From: Streptomyces zagrosensis
GTDB lineage: Bacteria > Actinomycetota > Actinomycetes > Streptomycetales > Streptomycetaceae
Assembly: GCF_014203645.1 (NCBI RefSeq)
Contig: NZ_JACHJL010000004.1
Coordinates: forward strand, 62,001-126,000
Reading direction: 5' to 3'
Length of the DNA stretch: 64,000 nt
This document shows, in pieces, positions 23,717 to 32,325 of this stretch (the first letter of the stretch is position 1; each line of letters opens with the position of its first letter). The notes under the pieces were generated by a model. That model saw nothing but the letters and a program-made list of their open reading frames with translations. It made no database searches and had not been told where the DNA came from. The position numbers and the translations under genes were made by a program.

Positions 23717-26700
23717 GTGCGAGTCCGGGGGAACAGCCAGGGGGATATCCGGCGGGACAAGCCGCGATCGGCGCGGGCCGCAGGCGCCGCAGGGGCGACC
23801 GCCATGGTCGCCGCCGTCATCGGTGGGCTGCTTGGGCCCGTGCCGGGCGCCGTCGCCACGCCTGCGCCGGGAGGAGGTGACGCGGGTCGCGCCACCGGGG
23901 CCACCAAGAGCGCCGAAACTCCCGAAAGTGCCGCCAGTGGGTTGCCATCGGTGTGGCCGCGCCCACAGTCGATGCGCGCTGCGGGCGCCTCGCTGGCGGT
24001 CACCGACGAGGTGACGCTGGTAGCCGATGCGGACACCGACCCGCACGCGCTGGAGGTGCTGCGCTCCGTGCTGCGCGCCGCCGGGGCTCGTACGGTGACC
24101 GATGCGAGTCCGGGCGCGCCTTCGCCGCCGCGGGGGCTCGTGGTCTACGTGGGCGGGCGGGGTGCGGACGAGGCACTGCGGGCCTTGCGCGCACCCGCCC
24201 GGGGCGATCTGCCCAGCGGCGGCTATCGGCTGGCGACCGGTGTGGTGAACGGACGCGGCACGCTCGCCCTGGACGGCGTGGGCCCGGACGGCCTCTTTCA
24301 CGCTGCGCAAACACTGCGCCAGCTCGTCATCGACCGCGACGGGCAGCCCGCTGGGCACCGGGAGCTGCCCGGGGTGAGCGTGCGGGACTGGCCCGCGACG
24401 CCGGCGCGCGGCCTCACCGAAGGGTTCTACGGAAGGCCGTGGACCCACCGGGAGCGGCTTGACCAACTCGACTTCCTGGGCCGTACGAAGCAGAACCGGT
24501 ATCTCTACGCACCGGAGGAGGACACCTTTCGGCAGGCCCGCTGGCGCGACCCCTATCCGGCCGAGCAGCGCGCCGAGTTCCGCGCGCTGTCCGAGCGTGC
24601 CCGGCGCAACCATGTGACGCTCGGCTGGGCGGTGGCGCCCGGGCAGGACCTGTGCTTCTCATCGGATGAGGATGTGCGGGCTCTCAAGCGCAAAGTGGAT
24701 GCGATGTGGGCGCTGGGGGTGCGCTCCTTCCAGCTCCAGTTCCAGGACGTGAGTTACAGCGAATGGCACTGTGATGCGGATGCCGACGCCTTCGGCTCGG
24801 GGCCAGAGGCCGCCGCGAAGGCGCAGGCAACGGTGACCAACGCGCTGGCCGCGCATCTGGCGGAGCGGCACCCCGGGGCGCAGGCGCTGTCGCTGCTGCC
24901 GACCGAGTATTTCCAAAAGGGTGCGACCGAGTTCCGTGCGGCGCTGGCCGGTGCGCTCGATCCGCAGATCGAGGTGGCCTGGACCGGGGTGGGCGTGGTG
25001 CCGAAGACGATCACGGGCCGGGAAATGGCCGAGGCCCGCACGGCGTTTCGGCACCCGCTGGTCACCATGGACAACTACCCGATCAATGACTATGCGCAAG
25101 ACCGGATCTTCCTTGGCCCGTACTCGGGTCGCGACCCGGCCGTGGCCAGCGGCTCTGCGGCGCTGCTGGCCAACGCGATGAAACAGCCCACGGCGTCCCG
25201 CATCCCGCTGTTCACCACCGCGGACTTCGCATGGAATCCGAAGAGGTATCGGCCGCAGGAGTCCTGGCAAGCCGCCATTGACGACCTCGCGGGCGATGAT
25301 GCGCGTACCCGCGCGGCGATGCGGGCCTTCGCGGGCAATGACGCCTCCTCACTCCTCGGCGGCTGGGGGCAAGACCCGGCGCAGACCGTGCCGGAGTCCG
25401 CGTATCTGCGCCCCCTGCTTGACGAGTTCTGGGCGGCACGCAAGGCGGCGGCCCAAGACGGCGGCCACGCCCTCGCTCCACGTGGCGGCTCCAGCGGCGC
25501 AACCGGTGCGAACCGTGGGGGCGATGGTGGCAGCGCGACTGGGGCGAGCGGCACGGGCGATGGCACTGGCACGAGCGGTGGTGACGGCACTGGCACCGGC
25601 ACTGGCACCGGCACCGGCACCGGCACCATGAGCCGCCCTGGCGAGCGACGGTTCGCCAGGGCGGCGGAGCGGCTGCGCGTCGAGTTCCGCACCCTGCGCG
25701 ATGCGCCCAAGCTGCTGGGCGACACCTTCGACGGTGAGGTCACGCCATGGTTGGAGCAGTTGGGCCGCTATGGCGCGGCCGGTGAGCGCGCCGTTGCCGC
25801 ACTGACCGCACAGGGGCGCGGCGACGGCGCGACCGCCTGGCGGGCCCAGCGCGAGCTGCGCACGCTGCGCGCGCAAAGTGCCGCCAGTCCGGCCACGGTC
25901 GGCAAGGGAGTGCTGCCCGACTTCCTCACCCGCGCGATCACCGAATCCGACGCGTGGTGGGGCCTGGACGCCGCAGGCGGCAAGGAGCGGGCGAAGACCC
26001 TCACACCGGACGAGGGCGCTGAGCAGGCGAGCGACGGCGATCCGATGACGGCGTTTTGGCCGAGCGCGCCGGGGGCGGCCGGTGCCCCAGAGGGCAGCTC
26101 CGGCGGCGACTCGGGCAGCGACCCAGGCGGCGGGACGAGTCTGGCCGATCCGGTGACGGTGGCCTTCGGCGACCGCCGACCGCTCAGCGCCGTCACGGTG
26201 CTGACCCAAGCGGCCACGGGCAAGGACGCCAAGCGGCCCACCGGCGCGATCGGGACCGTGGAGGCGCGGGTGCCCGGGCACGGTTGGCGGCGGCTCGGCG
26301 AGCTATCAGCCAGCGGGTGGACCCAGGCACCGGGCAAGGGCGTGCACGCCGACGCGGTGCGGCTGCGCTGGGCAGCGGGCGTGCGACCGCCGGCCGTGCA
26401 GGAGATCACCCCCTGGTTCGCCGATGGGCCGGTTGCGGAGCTGCGCGTGTCGCGTACGGAGGCGGACGCGGAGATCGGCGGCCCTCCGGCTCGGGTGACG
26501 GTCTCGCTGGTCGGCCGGCGGCCCGGTGACGTTCGCGGCGATCTCACGGTGCGTACCAAGGACGGGCTAAAGGTCACGGCTCCGTCCCAGATCACAGCTC
26601 CGCGCGGGGGCACGGCGACGGCAGAGGTGGAGGTGTCAGTGCCGGCGGGGACCAAGCCGGGTTCGTATCGACTGCCGATCCGCTTCGGTTCACAGGAGAC

Positions 26701-27286
26701 CACCTTGACCGTACGGGCGTATCCGCGAACCGGCGGCCCGGACCTGGCGCGGGACGCGCGCGCGACCTCGTCGGCGGACGAGACGAAGGACTTCCCCGCA
26801 TCGGCCGCGATCGATGAAGATCCGGCAACTCGTTGGTCCTCGCCCGCCGATGACGACGCCTGGTGGCAGTTGGAGCTGGCCGGCCCGACCCGGCTCGGCC
26901 GCCTCGACCTGCACTGGCAAGACGCCCATGCCGCCCGGTACCGAATACAGGTCTCGTCCAACGGGCGCACCTGGCGCACGGCGGCCACGGTCCGCGACAG
27001 TGCGGGCGGACGCGAAACGGTCCGCATGGACGCGCCCGGCACCCGCTTCGTACGCGTCCAGGGGCAGGAGCGGGCGACGCGTTTCGGATACTCGCTGAGG
27101 TCGGTCCGGGTCTACGCGGTAGCGCCCGGGACGACGAAGACACCGGGGGCAGCAAGCGTGCCAGCAGCGACACAAACACCAGCGGAGGCAACAGACGGAG
27201 GGCAGCCGCGCATCCGGAGCACCCCCGACCCGGCTGGCACAGCGGCCCCAGCCGAGACATCACCAGCGCCGTCCGCTGCCGGCTGA
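23717..27286 (+). CDS. Secreted GH84-type beta-N-acetylglucosaminidase with F5/8C domain
   Basis: An 1189-residue exported enzyme. The signal sequence is GAAGATAMVAAVIGGLLGPV. A GH20b-like N-domain (about 78-220) is followed by the GH84 barrel (about 230-545: ARGLTEGFYGRPWTHRERLD, the family signature), a low-complexity Gly/Thr linker (about 600-637), a helical domain, beta modules and a discoidin-type F5/8C domain (about 1005-1130). The catalytic Asp-Asp pair of the family reads Q343-D344 (QLQFQDVSYSEWHCD), so the first aspartate is a glutamine. Start GTG 23717 follows AAGGAGGGGG. The likely role is removal of terminal N-acetylglucosamine from chitin fragments or glycoconjugates outside the cell. 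Confidence 0.88.
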   Translation: MRVRGNSQGDIRRDKPRSARAAGAAGATAMVAAVIGGLLGPVPGAVATPAPGGGDAGRATGATKSAETPESAASGLPSVWPRPQSMRAAGASLAVTDEVTLVADADTDPHALEVLRSVLRAAGARTVTDASPGAPSPPRGLVVYVGGRGADEALRALRAPARGDLPSGGYRLATGVVNGRGTLALDGVGPDGLFHAAQTLRQLVIDRDGQPAGHRELPGVSVRDWPATPARGLTEGFYGRPWTHRERLDQLDFLGRTKQNRYLYAPEEDTFRQARWRDPYPAEQRAEFRALSERARRNHVTLGWAVAPGQDLCFSSDEDVRALKRKVDAMWALGVRSFQLQFQDVSYSEWHCDADADAFGSGPEAAAKAQATVTNALAAHLAERHPGAQALSLLPTEYFQKGATEFRAALAGALDPQIEVAWTGVGVVPKTITGREMAEARTAFRHPLVTMDNYPINDYAQDRIFLGPYSGRDPAVASGSAALLANAMKQPTASRIPLFTTADFAWNPKRYRPQESWQAAIDDLAGDDARTRAAMRAFAGNDASSLLGGWGQDPAQTVPESAYLRPLLDEFWAARKAAAQDGGHALAPRGGSSGATGANRGGDGGSATGASGTGDGTGTSGGDGTGTGTGTGTGTGTMSRPGERRFARAAERLRVEFRTLRDAPKLLGDTFDGEVTPWLEQLGRYGAAGERAVAALTAQGRGDGATAWRAQRELRTLRAQSAASPATVGKGVLPDFLTRAITESDAWWGLDAAGGKERAKTLTPDEGAEQASDGDPMTAFWPSAPGAAGAPEGSSGGDSGSDPGGGTSLADPVTVAFGDRRPLSAVTVLTQAATGKDAKRPTGAIGTVEARVPGHGWRRLGELSASGWTQAPGKGVHADAVRLRWAAGVRPPAVQEITPWFADGPVAELRVSRTEADAEIGGPPARVTVSLVGRRPGDVRGDLTVRTKDGLKVTAPSQITAPRGGTATAEVEVSVPAGTKPGSYRLPIRFGSQETTLTVRAYPRTGGPDLARDARATSSADETKDFPASAAIDEDPATRWSSPADDDAWWQLELAGPTRLGRLDLHWQDAHAARYRIQVSSNGRTWRTAATVRDSAGGRETVRMDAPGTRFVRVQGQERATRFGYSLRSVRVYAVAPGTTKTPGAASVPAATQTPAEATDGGQPRIRSTPDPAGTAAPAETSPAPSAAG
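25586..25627 (+). repeat. (GGCACY)7 hexanucleotide array coding Gly-Thr
   Basis: Seven GGCACC/GGCACT units encode seven Gly-Thr dipeptides inside the GH84 linker (residues 624-637). Looser related sequence precedes them from about 25550. Confidence 0.85.
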
Positions 27287-27458
27287 CCTCGCCGCAGGGG
27301 TCGCGGGTGCCGGGGAGGCCGCGGGGCGCACGCGTCACGGAAGCATCCGGTGTTGGGCATAAGCCGCACGCCGTAAGCCGCACGCCGTGCCCCGGCGTCC
27401 CGCACGCCCGTGCCTCGCGCTGTGCCCCGGGCCTCGCGCTGTGCCCCGGGCGTTCAGC

Positions 27459-27483
27459 GCGCCGCGCACCCGGTGCGCGGCGC
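27459..27483. terminator. Hairpin between convergent GH84 and HNH genes
   Basis: GCGCCGCGCACC (27459-27470) and its complement (27472-27483) form a very stable GC stem with a minimal loop, 28 bp from the HNH stop. The rest of the 224-bp gap holds imperfect repeats (CACGCCGTAAGC, GCCCCGGGC) and no gene. Confidence 0.6.
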
Positions 27484-27510
27484 GGCGTACACACGCTGAT
27501 GGCCCGGTTC

Positions 27511-28047
27511 TCAGGCGGATACGCCGTCGATCCGAGCCATCACATCGTCCGCCCCGTACGGCTGTAGGTATGGCAGCCAGCGCGGGTCCCTATGCCCGGT
27601 GCCGATGATCCGCCAGGCGAGGCCGGATGGTGGAGCTGGTTGGTGACGCAGCCGCCAGCCGAGTTCCGCGACATGGCGATCAGCCTTGACGTGGTTGCAG
27701 CGGCGACACGCCGCGACCACGTTCTCCCAGGCATGCTGACCGCCCCGGCTGCGCGGGATGACGTGATCGACGCTGGTTGCGACGCCACCGCAGTACGCGC
27801 AGCGACCGCCGTCCCTGGCGAACAGGGCACGGCGGGTCAGCGGAACAGGAGCCCGAAAGGGGACTCGCACGAACCGCTTCAAGCGGACGACGCTGGGTGC
27901 GGGTATGACGCGGGTCGCGCTGTGCATCAGGGCGCCTGACTCCTCAAGGCTGACGGCCTTTTCGTTGAGGATGAGTACGAGCGCGCGGCGGAGCGGTACG
28001 ACGCCAAGTGGCTCGTACGACGCGTTGAGGACCAGAACATGCGGCAC
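27511..28047 (-). CDS. HNH endonuclease
   Basis: A 178-residue protein of the compact actinobacterial HNH family. The N-terminal half (MPHVLVLNASYEPLGVVPLR) is typical of the group. The HNH zinc finger is in the middle: C-A-Y-C-G-G, then VDHVIPRSRGG with the metal-binding histidine, WENVVAACRRCNHVKADR with the asparagine, second C-x-x-C and final histidine. Start GTG 28045-28047 has GGGAGG 5 nt upstream. The family is widespread as a solitary chromosomal gene and its physiological role is not settled. No restriction, phage or intein context is seen here. Confidence 0.9.
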   Translation of the reverse strand: MPHVLVLNASYEPLGVVPLRRALVLILNEKAVSLEESGALMHSATRVIPAPSVVRLKRFVRVPFRAPVPLTRRALFARDGGRCAYCGGVATSVDHVIPRSRGGQHAWENVVAACRRCNHVKADRHVAELGWRLRHQPAPPSGLAWRIIGTGHRDPRWLPYLQPYGADDVMARIDGVSA

Positions 28048-28278
28048 GGGTGCCTCCCTGTACGCCGGCGGCGCGTGGCTCGCGCCGGGACGATCTCCCC
28101 TTAGTGTCTATGCACCCCTGGTGAGAGCGCCACCACCGCCAGGTAACGGACCAAGAGTGTTTTCGACCACACCCTCTTCTTGCCCGGGCCGCTCACTGTT
28201 GTCTCTCGAACATCACAACGAGACACCCTCCGCGCCCCGTTAGTGTGGATGGTCTGCCCGTGCGCCAAAGTGCCGGGC

Positions 28279-29367
28279 ATGTCCACGAAAGGGTTGTCCC
28301 CTGTGCTCCGGTCCGCCGCACCGTCCCCTGACGCGACGCCACGCGCCACGGCGCTCGACGAGACGCAAGAGTCCGCGGAGAACGCCGCGGGCTGGATCGG
28401 AGAGAACTGGTCCGACTGGCTGGGCCTCGGGTTGCGCATGCTGCTCATCGTGGTGATCGCGGTCGTGTTGCGGTCGGTGATCCGGCGCTCGATCACCCGG
28501 TTGATCTCACGCATGAACCGCACCGCCCAGGCCGTGGACGGCACGGCACTCGGCGGACTCCTGGTCAACGCGGAGCGTCGGCGTCAACGGTCCGAGGCGA
28601 TCGGCTCGGTGCTGCGCAGCGTCGCCTCATTCATGATCATGGGCACGGCGGCGCTAATGATCCTCTCCGCCCTGGACATCAACCTCGCGCCGCTCCTGGC
28701 GAGTGCGGGGGTCGCGGGCGTGGCGATCGGCTTCGGCGCCAGGAACCTGGTCACCGACTTCCTCTCCGGGGTCTTCATGATCCTTGAGGACCAGTACGGG
28801 GTGGGCGACTCCATCGATGCGGGCGTGGCCTCCGGCGAGGTGATCGAGGTCGGCCTGCGCGTGACGAAGCTGCGCGGCGACGACGGCGAGATCTGGTACG
28901 TACGCAACGGCGAGGTCAAGCGCATAGGGAACCTCAGCCAGGGTTGGTCCACAGCGGGCGTCGATGTCCAGGTCCGCTACGACGAGGACCTGGAGAAGGT
29001 CAGGAAGGTGATCGCCGGCGCCGGTGCGGAGATGGGGACGTCCCAGCCGTGGGACGAGGCGCTGTGGGAGCCGGTGTCGGTGCTCGGCCTGGACGCGGTG
29101 TACCTCGACTCGGTGGTGATCCGCGTCACGGCGAAGACCATGCCGGGCAAGGCGTTGATCGTGGAACGGGAACTGCGCTGGCGGATCAAGCGGGCGCTGG
29201 ACGCGCAAGGCATTCGGATCGTGGGCGGTCCGCCACCGGACGCCGGCACCACGCTCCCGGCCGACCCGACCGCGGGCATGTCCGCGCCCTCGGCCCTGGC
29301 CCTCCCCACGTCGCCCCAATCCGTCGCGGCGTCACCGATACCACCGCCCACCAACCTACAAAAGTAG
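28279..29367 (+). CDS. MscS-type mechanosensitive ion channel
   Basis: About 362 residues. Two or three membrane helices (WLGLGLRMLLIVVIAVVL, FMIMGTAALMILSAL and the pore helix) precede the MscS signature ASAGVAGVAIGFGARNLVTD, FLSGVFMILEDQYGVGD, followed by the beta domain (VIEVGLRVTKLRGDDGEIWY) and the C-terminal alpha/beta domain. It should open under membrane tension to release solutes during hypo-osmotic shock. The start is uncertain: ATG 28279 is used, with GTG 28303 an alternative and ATG 28180 unlikely. The C-terminal 50 residues are Pro/Ala/Ser-rich and probably disordered. It is divergent from the HNH gene. Confidence 0.88.
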   Translation: MSTKGLSPVLRSAAPSPDATPRATALDETQESAENAAGWIGENWSDWLGLGLRMLLIVVIAVVLRSVIRRSITRLISRMNRTAQAVDGTALGGLLVNAERRRQRSEAIGSVLRSVASFMIMGTAALMILSALDINLAPLLASAGVAGVAIGFGARNLVTDFLSGVFMILEDQYGVGDSIDAGVASGEVIEVGLRVTKLRGDDGEIWYVRNGEVKRIGNLSQGWSTAGVDVQVRYDEDLEKVRKVIAGAGAEMGTSQPWDEALWEPVSVLGLDAVYLDSVVIRVTAKTMPGKALIVERELRWRIKRALDAQGIRIVGGPPPDAGTTLPADPTAGMSAPSALALPTSPQSVAASPIPPPTNLQK

Positions 29368-29481
29368 CCCGGCCCCACCCGGTCCCCACACTTCGCGCGC
29401 TCCCGAGGCCCCACGCGACCTCGGCTTTCCCGTACGGCCCCGGCAACCCCGTAGGCGCGGCAATGCCCGCCGCATGATGAA

Positions 29482-29536
29482 GGGCGCCCCGCCACACCGT
29501 GGCAGGACGCCCCGCGCGGCCCGGGCGAAGCGGGCC
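29482..29536. terminator. Paired hairpins between convergent MscS and subtilase genes
   Basis: GGGCGCCCCGCCAC (29482-29495) pairs at 12 of 14 positions with 29499-29512 around ACC. A second stem, GGCCCG/CGGGCC (29518-29523 with 29531-29536), follows. They lie between converging genes, so they probably end transcription from both sides. The rest of the 293-bp gap shows no gene. Confidence 0.65.
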
Positions 29537-29660
29537 CGGACCTCATCTCACCGTCACCTCACTTCGGCCCAGATCGGCCCAGCTCGGGTCGGCCCGCGTC
29601 AGTCAGCTGACGGACCGGGGCCCGCGGCGACAGGGCCATGTCAGGCGGCGCCGGTTGGCG

Positions 29661-31670
29661 TCAGGAGACGTCTACGGTGACGTCGTCGAGGACGAAGGAT
29701 GTCTGGACGGATGCGTCCTCCTGGCCCAGGAAGCGAAGCTGAACCTCCCGGCCCGCGTACGCGGACAGGTCCACCGTCTGCCGGGCGTAACCGCTGTTCT
29801 CCTGTTGGTTGGAGTGCGTTTTCAAGGTCGCCAGGACGCTGCTGCCGCCCGCGTCGAGTACCTGCACCTTGAGCGTGTCCCACGCCCTGGTCGGTGATTC
29901 ATCCGAGTCGATGTGAAGGTGGTAGTTCAGTGCGTATTGGGAGCAGTTGGCGGGTAGCGTCACGTTTTGCCGGGCGTTGTCCGTTGCCGTACGGCCCCGG
30001 CCATTGAGCCAGGCGTTGTAGCTGCCGGTGCGTGCGGGCTGCTCACGCCACTGGCCGATGACGTCGGCCGTGGCCTGCCAACCGGTCGCGCCCGACTCGA
30101 AGCCCGGGTTGGCCAGCTTCTGGCCCGGCTCACAGCCGGTGTCGCCGCCGGTCACCGTGAGGGTGTACGTGGCGGTGTGCGAGGCGGACGGCGAGGTGCC
30201 CTTGACGGCCACCTGGTAGGTCCCCGATGGCGTGTTGGCCGAGGTGGAGATGGCCAGCCCGGCCGACTGGCCCGTCTGCACCGAGGCGGGGTCGAACCTG
30301 GCCTCGGCGCCGTTCGGCAGGCCGGATGCGGTCAGGGTGATGTTCTCCGGGTCGCCCTTGACCACCGACGTGGTCACCTTGGTGCCGATCTCCTGGCCGG
30401 CCTCGACCGTGCCCGATGCGGGCCCGGTGGCCAGCGCGAAGTCGTTGTCGGGGGTGGGGATGTCCTCGCCCGTGACGCGCAGCAGCTTGTTGGGGGAGCC
30501 GGGGCGCGGGTCTGTCACGACGCCGCTGGTGGCGCGCTGGACCAGGGCATCGCGGACCTGCTGCGGGCTCCAGTTCGGGTGAGCGCCGTGCACCAGGGCC
30601 GCGGCGCCGGCGGCGTGCGGGGAGGCCATCGAGGTGCCGCTGATGGTGCTGGTCGCGGTGTCGTCGGTCATCCACGCCGAGGTGATGTCGCTGCCAGGCG
30701 CGAAGATGTCGAGGCAGGAGCCGTAGTCGGAGAAGCTGGAGCGGCCGTCGCTGCGCGTGGTGGAGCCAACCGTGATGGCCGCCGGGGCGCCGGACGGCGA
30801 TCCGGTGCAGGCGTCCTCGTTCTCGTTGCCCGCGGCGACCGCATAGGGAATGCCGGCGTTGATGGAGTTGGTCACCGCGCGGTCCAAGGTCTCGGACTTG
30901 CCGCCGCCCAGGCTCATGTTGGCCACGGCGGGCTTGGCCGCGTTGGCGGTCACCCAGTCGATGCCCTTGATGACACCGGCGGTGGTGCCCGACCCCTCGC
31001 AATCCAGCACCTTGACGGCCACGACCTTGGCCTTCTTGGCCAGGCCGAAGTCATCGCCGACCATGGTGCCCGCCACGTGGGTGCCGTGGCCGTTGCAGTC
31101 GCGGTTCTCGCTGTCGACGGTGTTGGTCCCCCAGCTGGCGCGCCCGCCGAAGTCCTCGTGGGTGACGCGGATGCCCGTGTCGATGACGTACGTGGTCACG
31201 CCCTGCGAGGTGTCCGGGTAGGTGTAGCTCTTGTCCAGCGGCAACTCCTCCTGGTCCACGCGGTCCAGGCCCCACGACGGCGGATTGGGTTGGGTGCCCA
31301 GGGCGCGCATCCGTTGGTCGGCCTCGACCTGGAGTACCGCCGGGTCGGCCGCGAGCCTGCGTGCGGACTCCTCGTCCGCGCGGAGGGCGAAGCCCTTCAG
31401 GGCGGTGGAGTAGGTGCGGGTGACCTCGCCGCCGTAGGTGTCGGCCAGGCTCGTGGCGGTCGCCGCCACCGACGGGGTGTTCTTGAGGGTGACGACGTAG
31501 CTGCCGTCAACGCGGTGCGGGCTGTCGGCGGCGAGTATGCGGCCCTGCGGCGGGCCGGCCGCCTGCGCGGGTGCGGTCACGGCGGCGCCGGCGAGCATGG
31601 CGGTCACGGTCGCCGTCACCAGCGCTCCCGTGGTCGCAAGTCGGCGAACGCGTGCGGATCTTCGTTGCAT
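29661..31670 (-). CDS. Secreted proteinase K-like subtilase with C-terminal beta module
   Basis: A 669-residue exported serine protease. The signal peptide (LATTGALVTATVTAMLAGAA, APAQAA) is followed by an I9 inhibitor propeptide (SYVVTLKNTPSVAATATSLA...LRADEESARRLAADPAVLQV). The catalytic domain has D164 (TYVIDTGIRVTHEDFGGRA), H195 (NGHGTHVAGT) and S347 (ISGTSMASPHAAGAAAL). The C-terminus carries an Ig-like repeat and a galactose-binding-like module (ANPGFESGATGWQA...FVLDDVTVDVS) that probably binds substrate. Start ATG 31670 has GAGGA upstream. The enzyme should degrade extracellular protein. It is smaller than, and not closely related to, the subtilase at 10505. Confidence 0.93.
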   Translation of the reverse strand: MQRRSARVRRLATTGALVTATVTAMLAGAAVTAPAQAAGPPQGRILAADSPHRVDGSYVVTLKNTPSVAATATSLADTYGGEVTRTYSTALKGFALRADEESARRLAADPAVLQVEADQRMRALGTQPNPPSWGLDRVDQEELPLDKSYTYPDTSQGVTTYVIDTGIRVTHEDFGGRASWGTNTVDSENRDCNGHGTHVAGTMVGDDFGLAKKAKVVAVKVLDCEGSGTTAGVIKGIDWVTANAAKPAVANMSLGGGKSETLDRAVTNSINAGIPYAVAAGNENEDACTGSPSGAPAAITVGSTTRSDGRSSFSDYGSCLDIFAPGSDITSAWMTDDTATSTISGTSMASPHAAGAAALVHGAHPNWSPQQVRDALVQRATSGVVTDPRPGSPNKLLRVTGEDIPTPDNDFALATGPASGTVEAGQEIGTKVTTSVVKGDPENITLTASGLPNGAEARFDPASVQTGQSAGLAISTSANTPSGTYQVAVKGTSPSASHTATYTLTVTGGDTGCEPGQKLANPGFESGATGWQATADVIGQWREQPARTGSYNAWLNGRGRTATDNARQNVTLPANCSQYALNYHLHIDSDESPTRAWDTLKVQVLDAGGSSVLATLKTHSNQQENSGYARQTVDLSAYAGREVQLRFLGQEDASVQTSFVLDDVTVDVS

Positions 31671-32251
31671 GAATCGTCCTCACTGTGCGTCACTGTGGGT
31701 CGTACGAGGGGGTATGACGTCGGGTGGGGGCCGCCCTCCATCGGGGGCGCGGCGGCGTGCGAGGGAGTCACGCCGGCCGGGCGTGCCGCCACCCGGCCCG
31801 CCGCGTGCCCCGTCCGCCGCGCGGGACGGACAGCCGCGTGGCGGACGGGAACACCGAGCACGGCCGAAGCCGCAGCCCCGCCCGGCCGGGAACGTGACCC
31901 GACGACACGCAGGTCATGTCCATGACGAGTCCCGACCGGGTGAGGTGAACCCTCGCACCGCCCATGGGCGGCGTCAACGAACGGGACTTCCGCGCTGCGA
32001 CCCTGTCAAATAGGGGCAACTTCCGTGTTATGCCGGCACGTTATGGAAGGAGCACGGGTTTGGCCGCGCCGGATCGACCCGTACGGACGGGAGGATGCCC
32101 GTGAGGAAGAAAGCGGGCCCGCTGGGCCGACGAGGGGTCGCACGGGGTGCACGCGGGGGCGATGTTCGATAACACTTTGGGCGATCGGGTGTGTCCGCCC
32201 GGGCCGAACCATTGACGAGCCGCCGATGGCCGCCTACCTTCCTGTTCACCA
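31671..32251. other. Divergent intergenic region between the subtilase and csnR
   Basis: No gene is visible in 580 bp. Two small perfect palindromes occur: GTCATG-TC-CATGAC (31913-31926) and CCGCCCATGGGCGG (31958-31971). The section 32000-32060 is slightly AT-richer and may carry promoter elements. Confidence 0.45.
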
Positions 32252-32268
32252 TTAGGAAACTTTCCTAA
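32252..32268 (+). promoter_or_regulatory. CsnR-type operator
   Basis: TTAGGAAA-C-TTTCCTAA is a perfect 8-bp inverted repeat around one base, 58 bp before the csnR start. ROK-family CsnR of Streptomyces binds a palindrome of this GGAAA/TTTCC type upstream of its own operon and the chitosanase gene, and releases it on chitosan-derived oligosaccharides. Here it would autoregulate the csnR-K operon. Confidence 0.8.
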
Positions 32269-32325
32269 CAGATGATCGCGGCAATGGGGCCCGGCGTCTG
32301 ATCGGTGAAGGGCGGGTGGTCAGAC

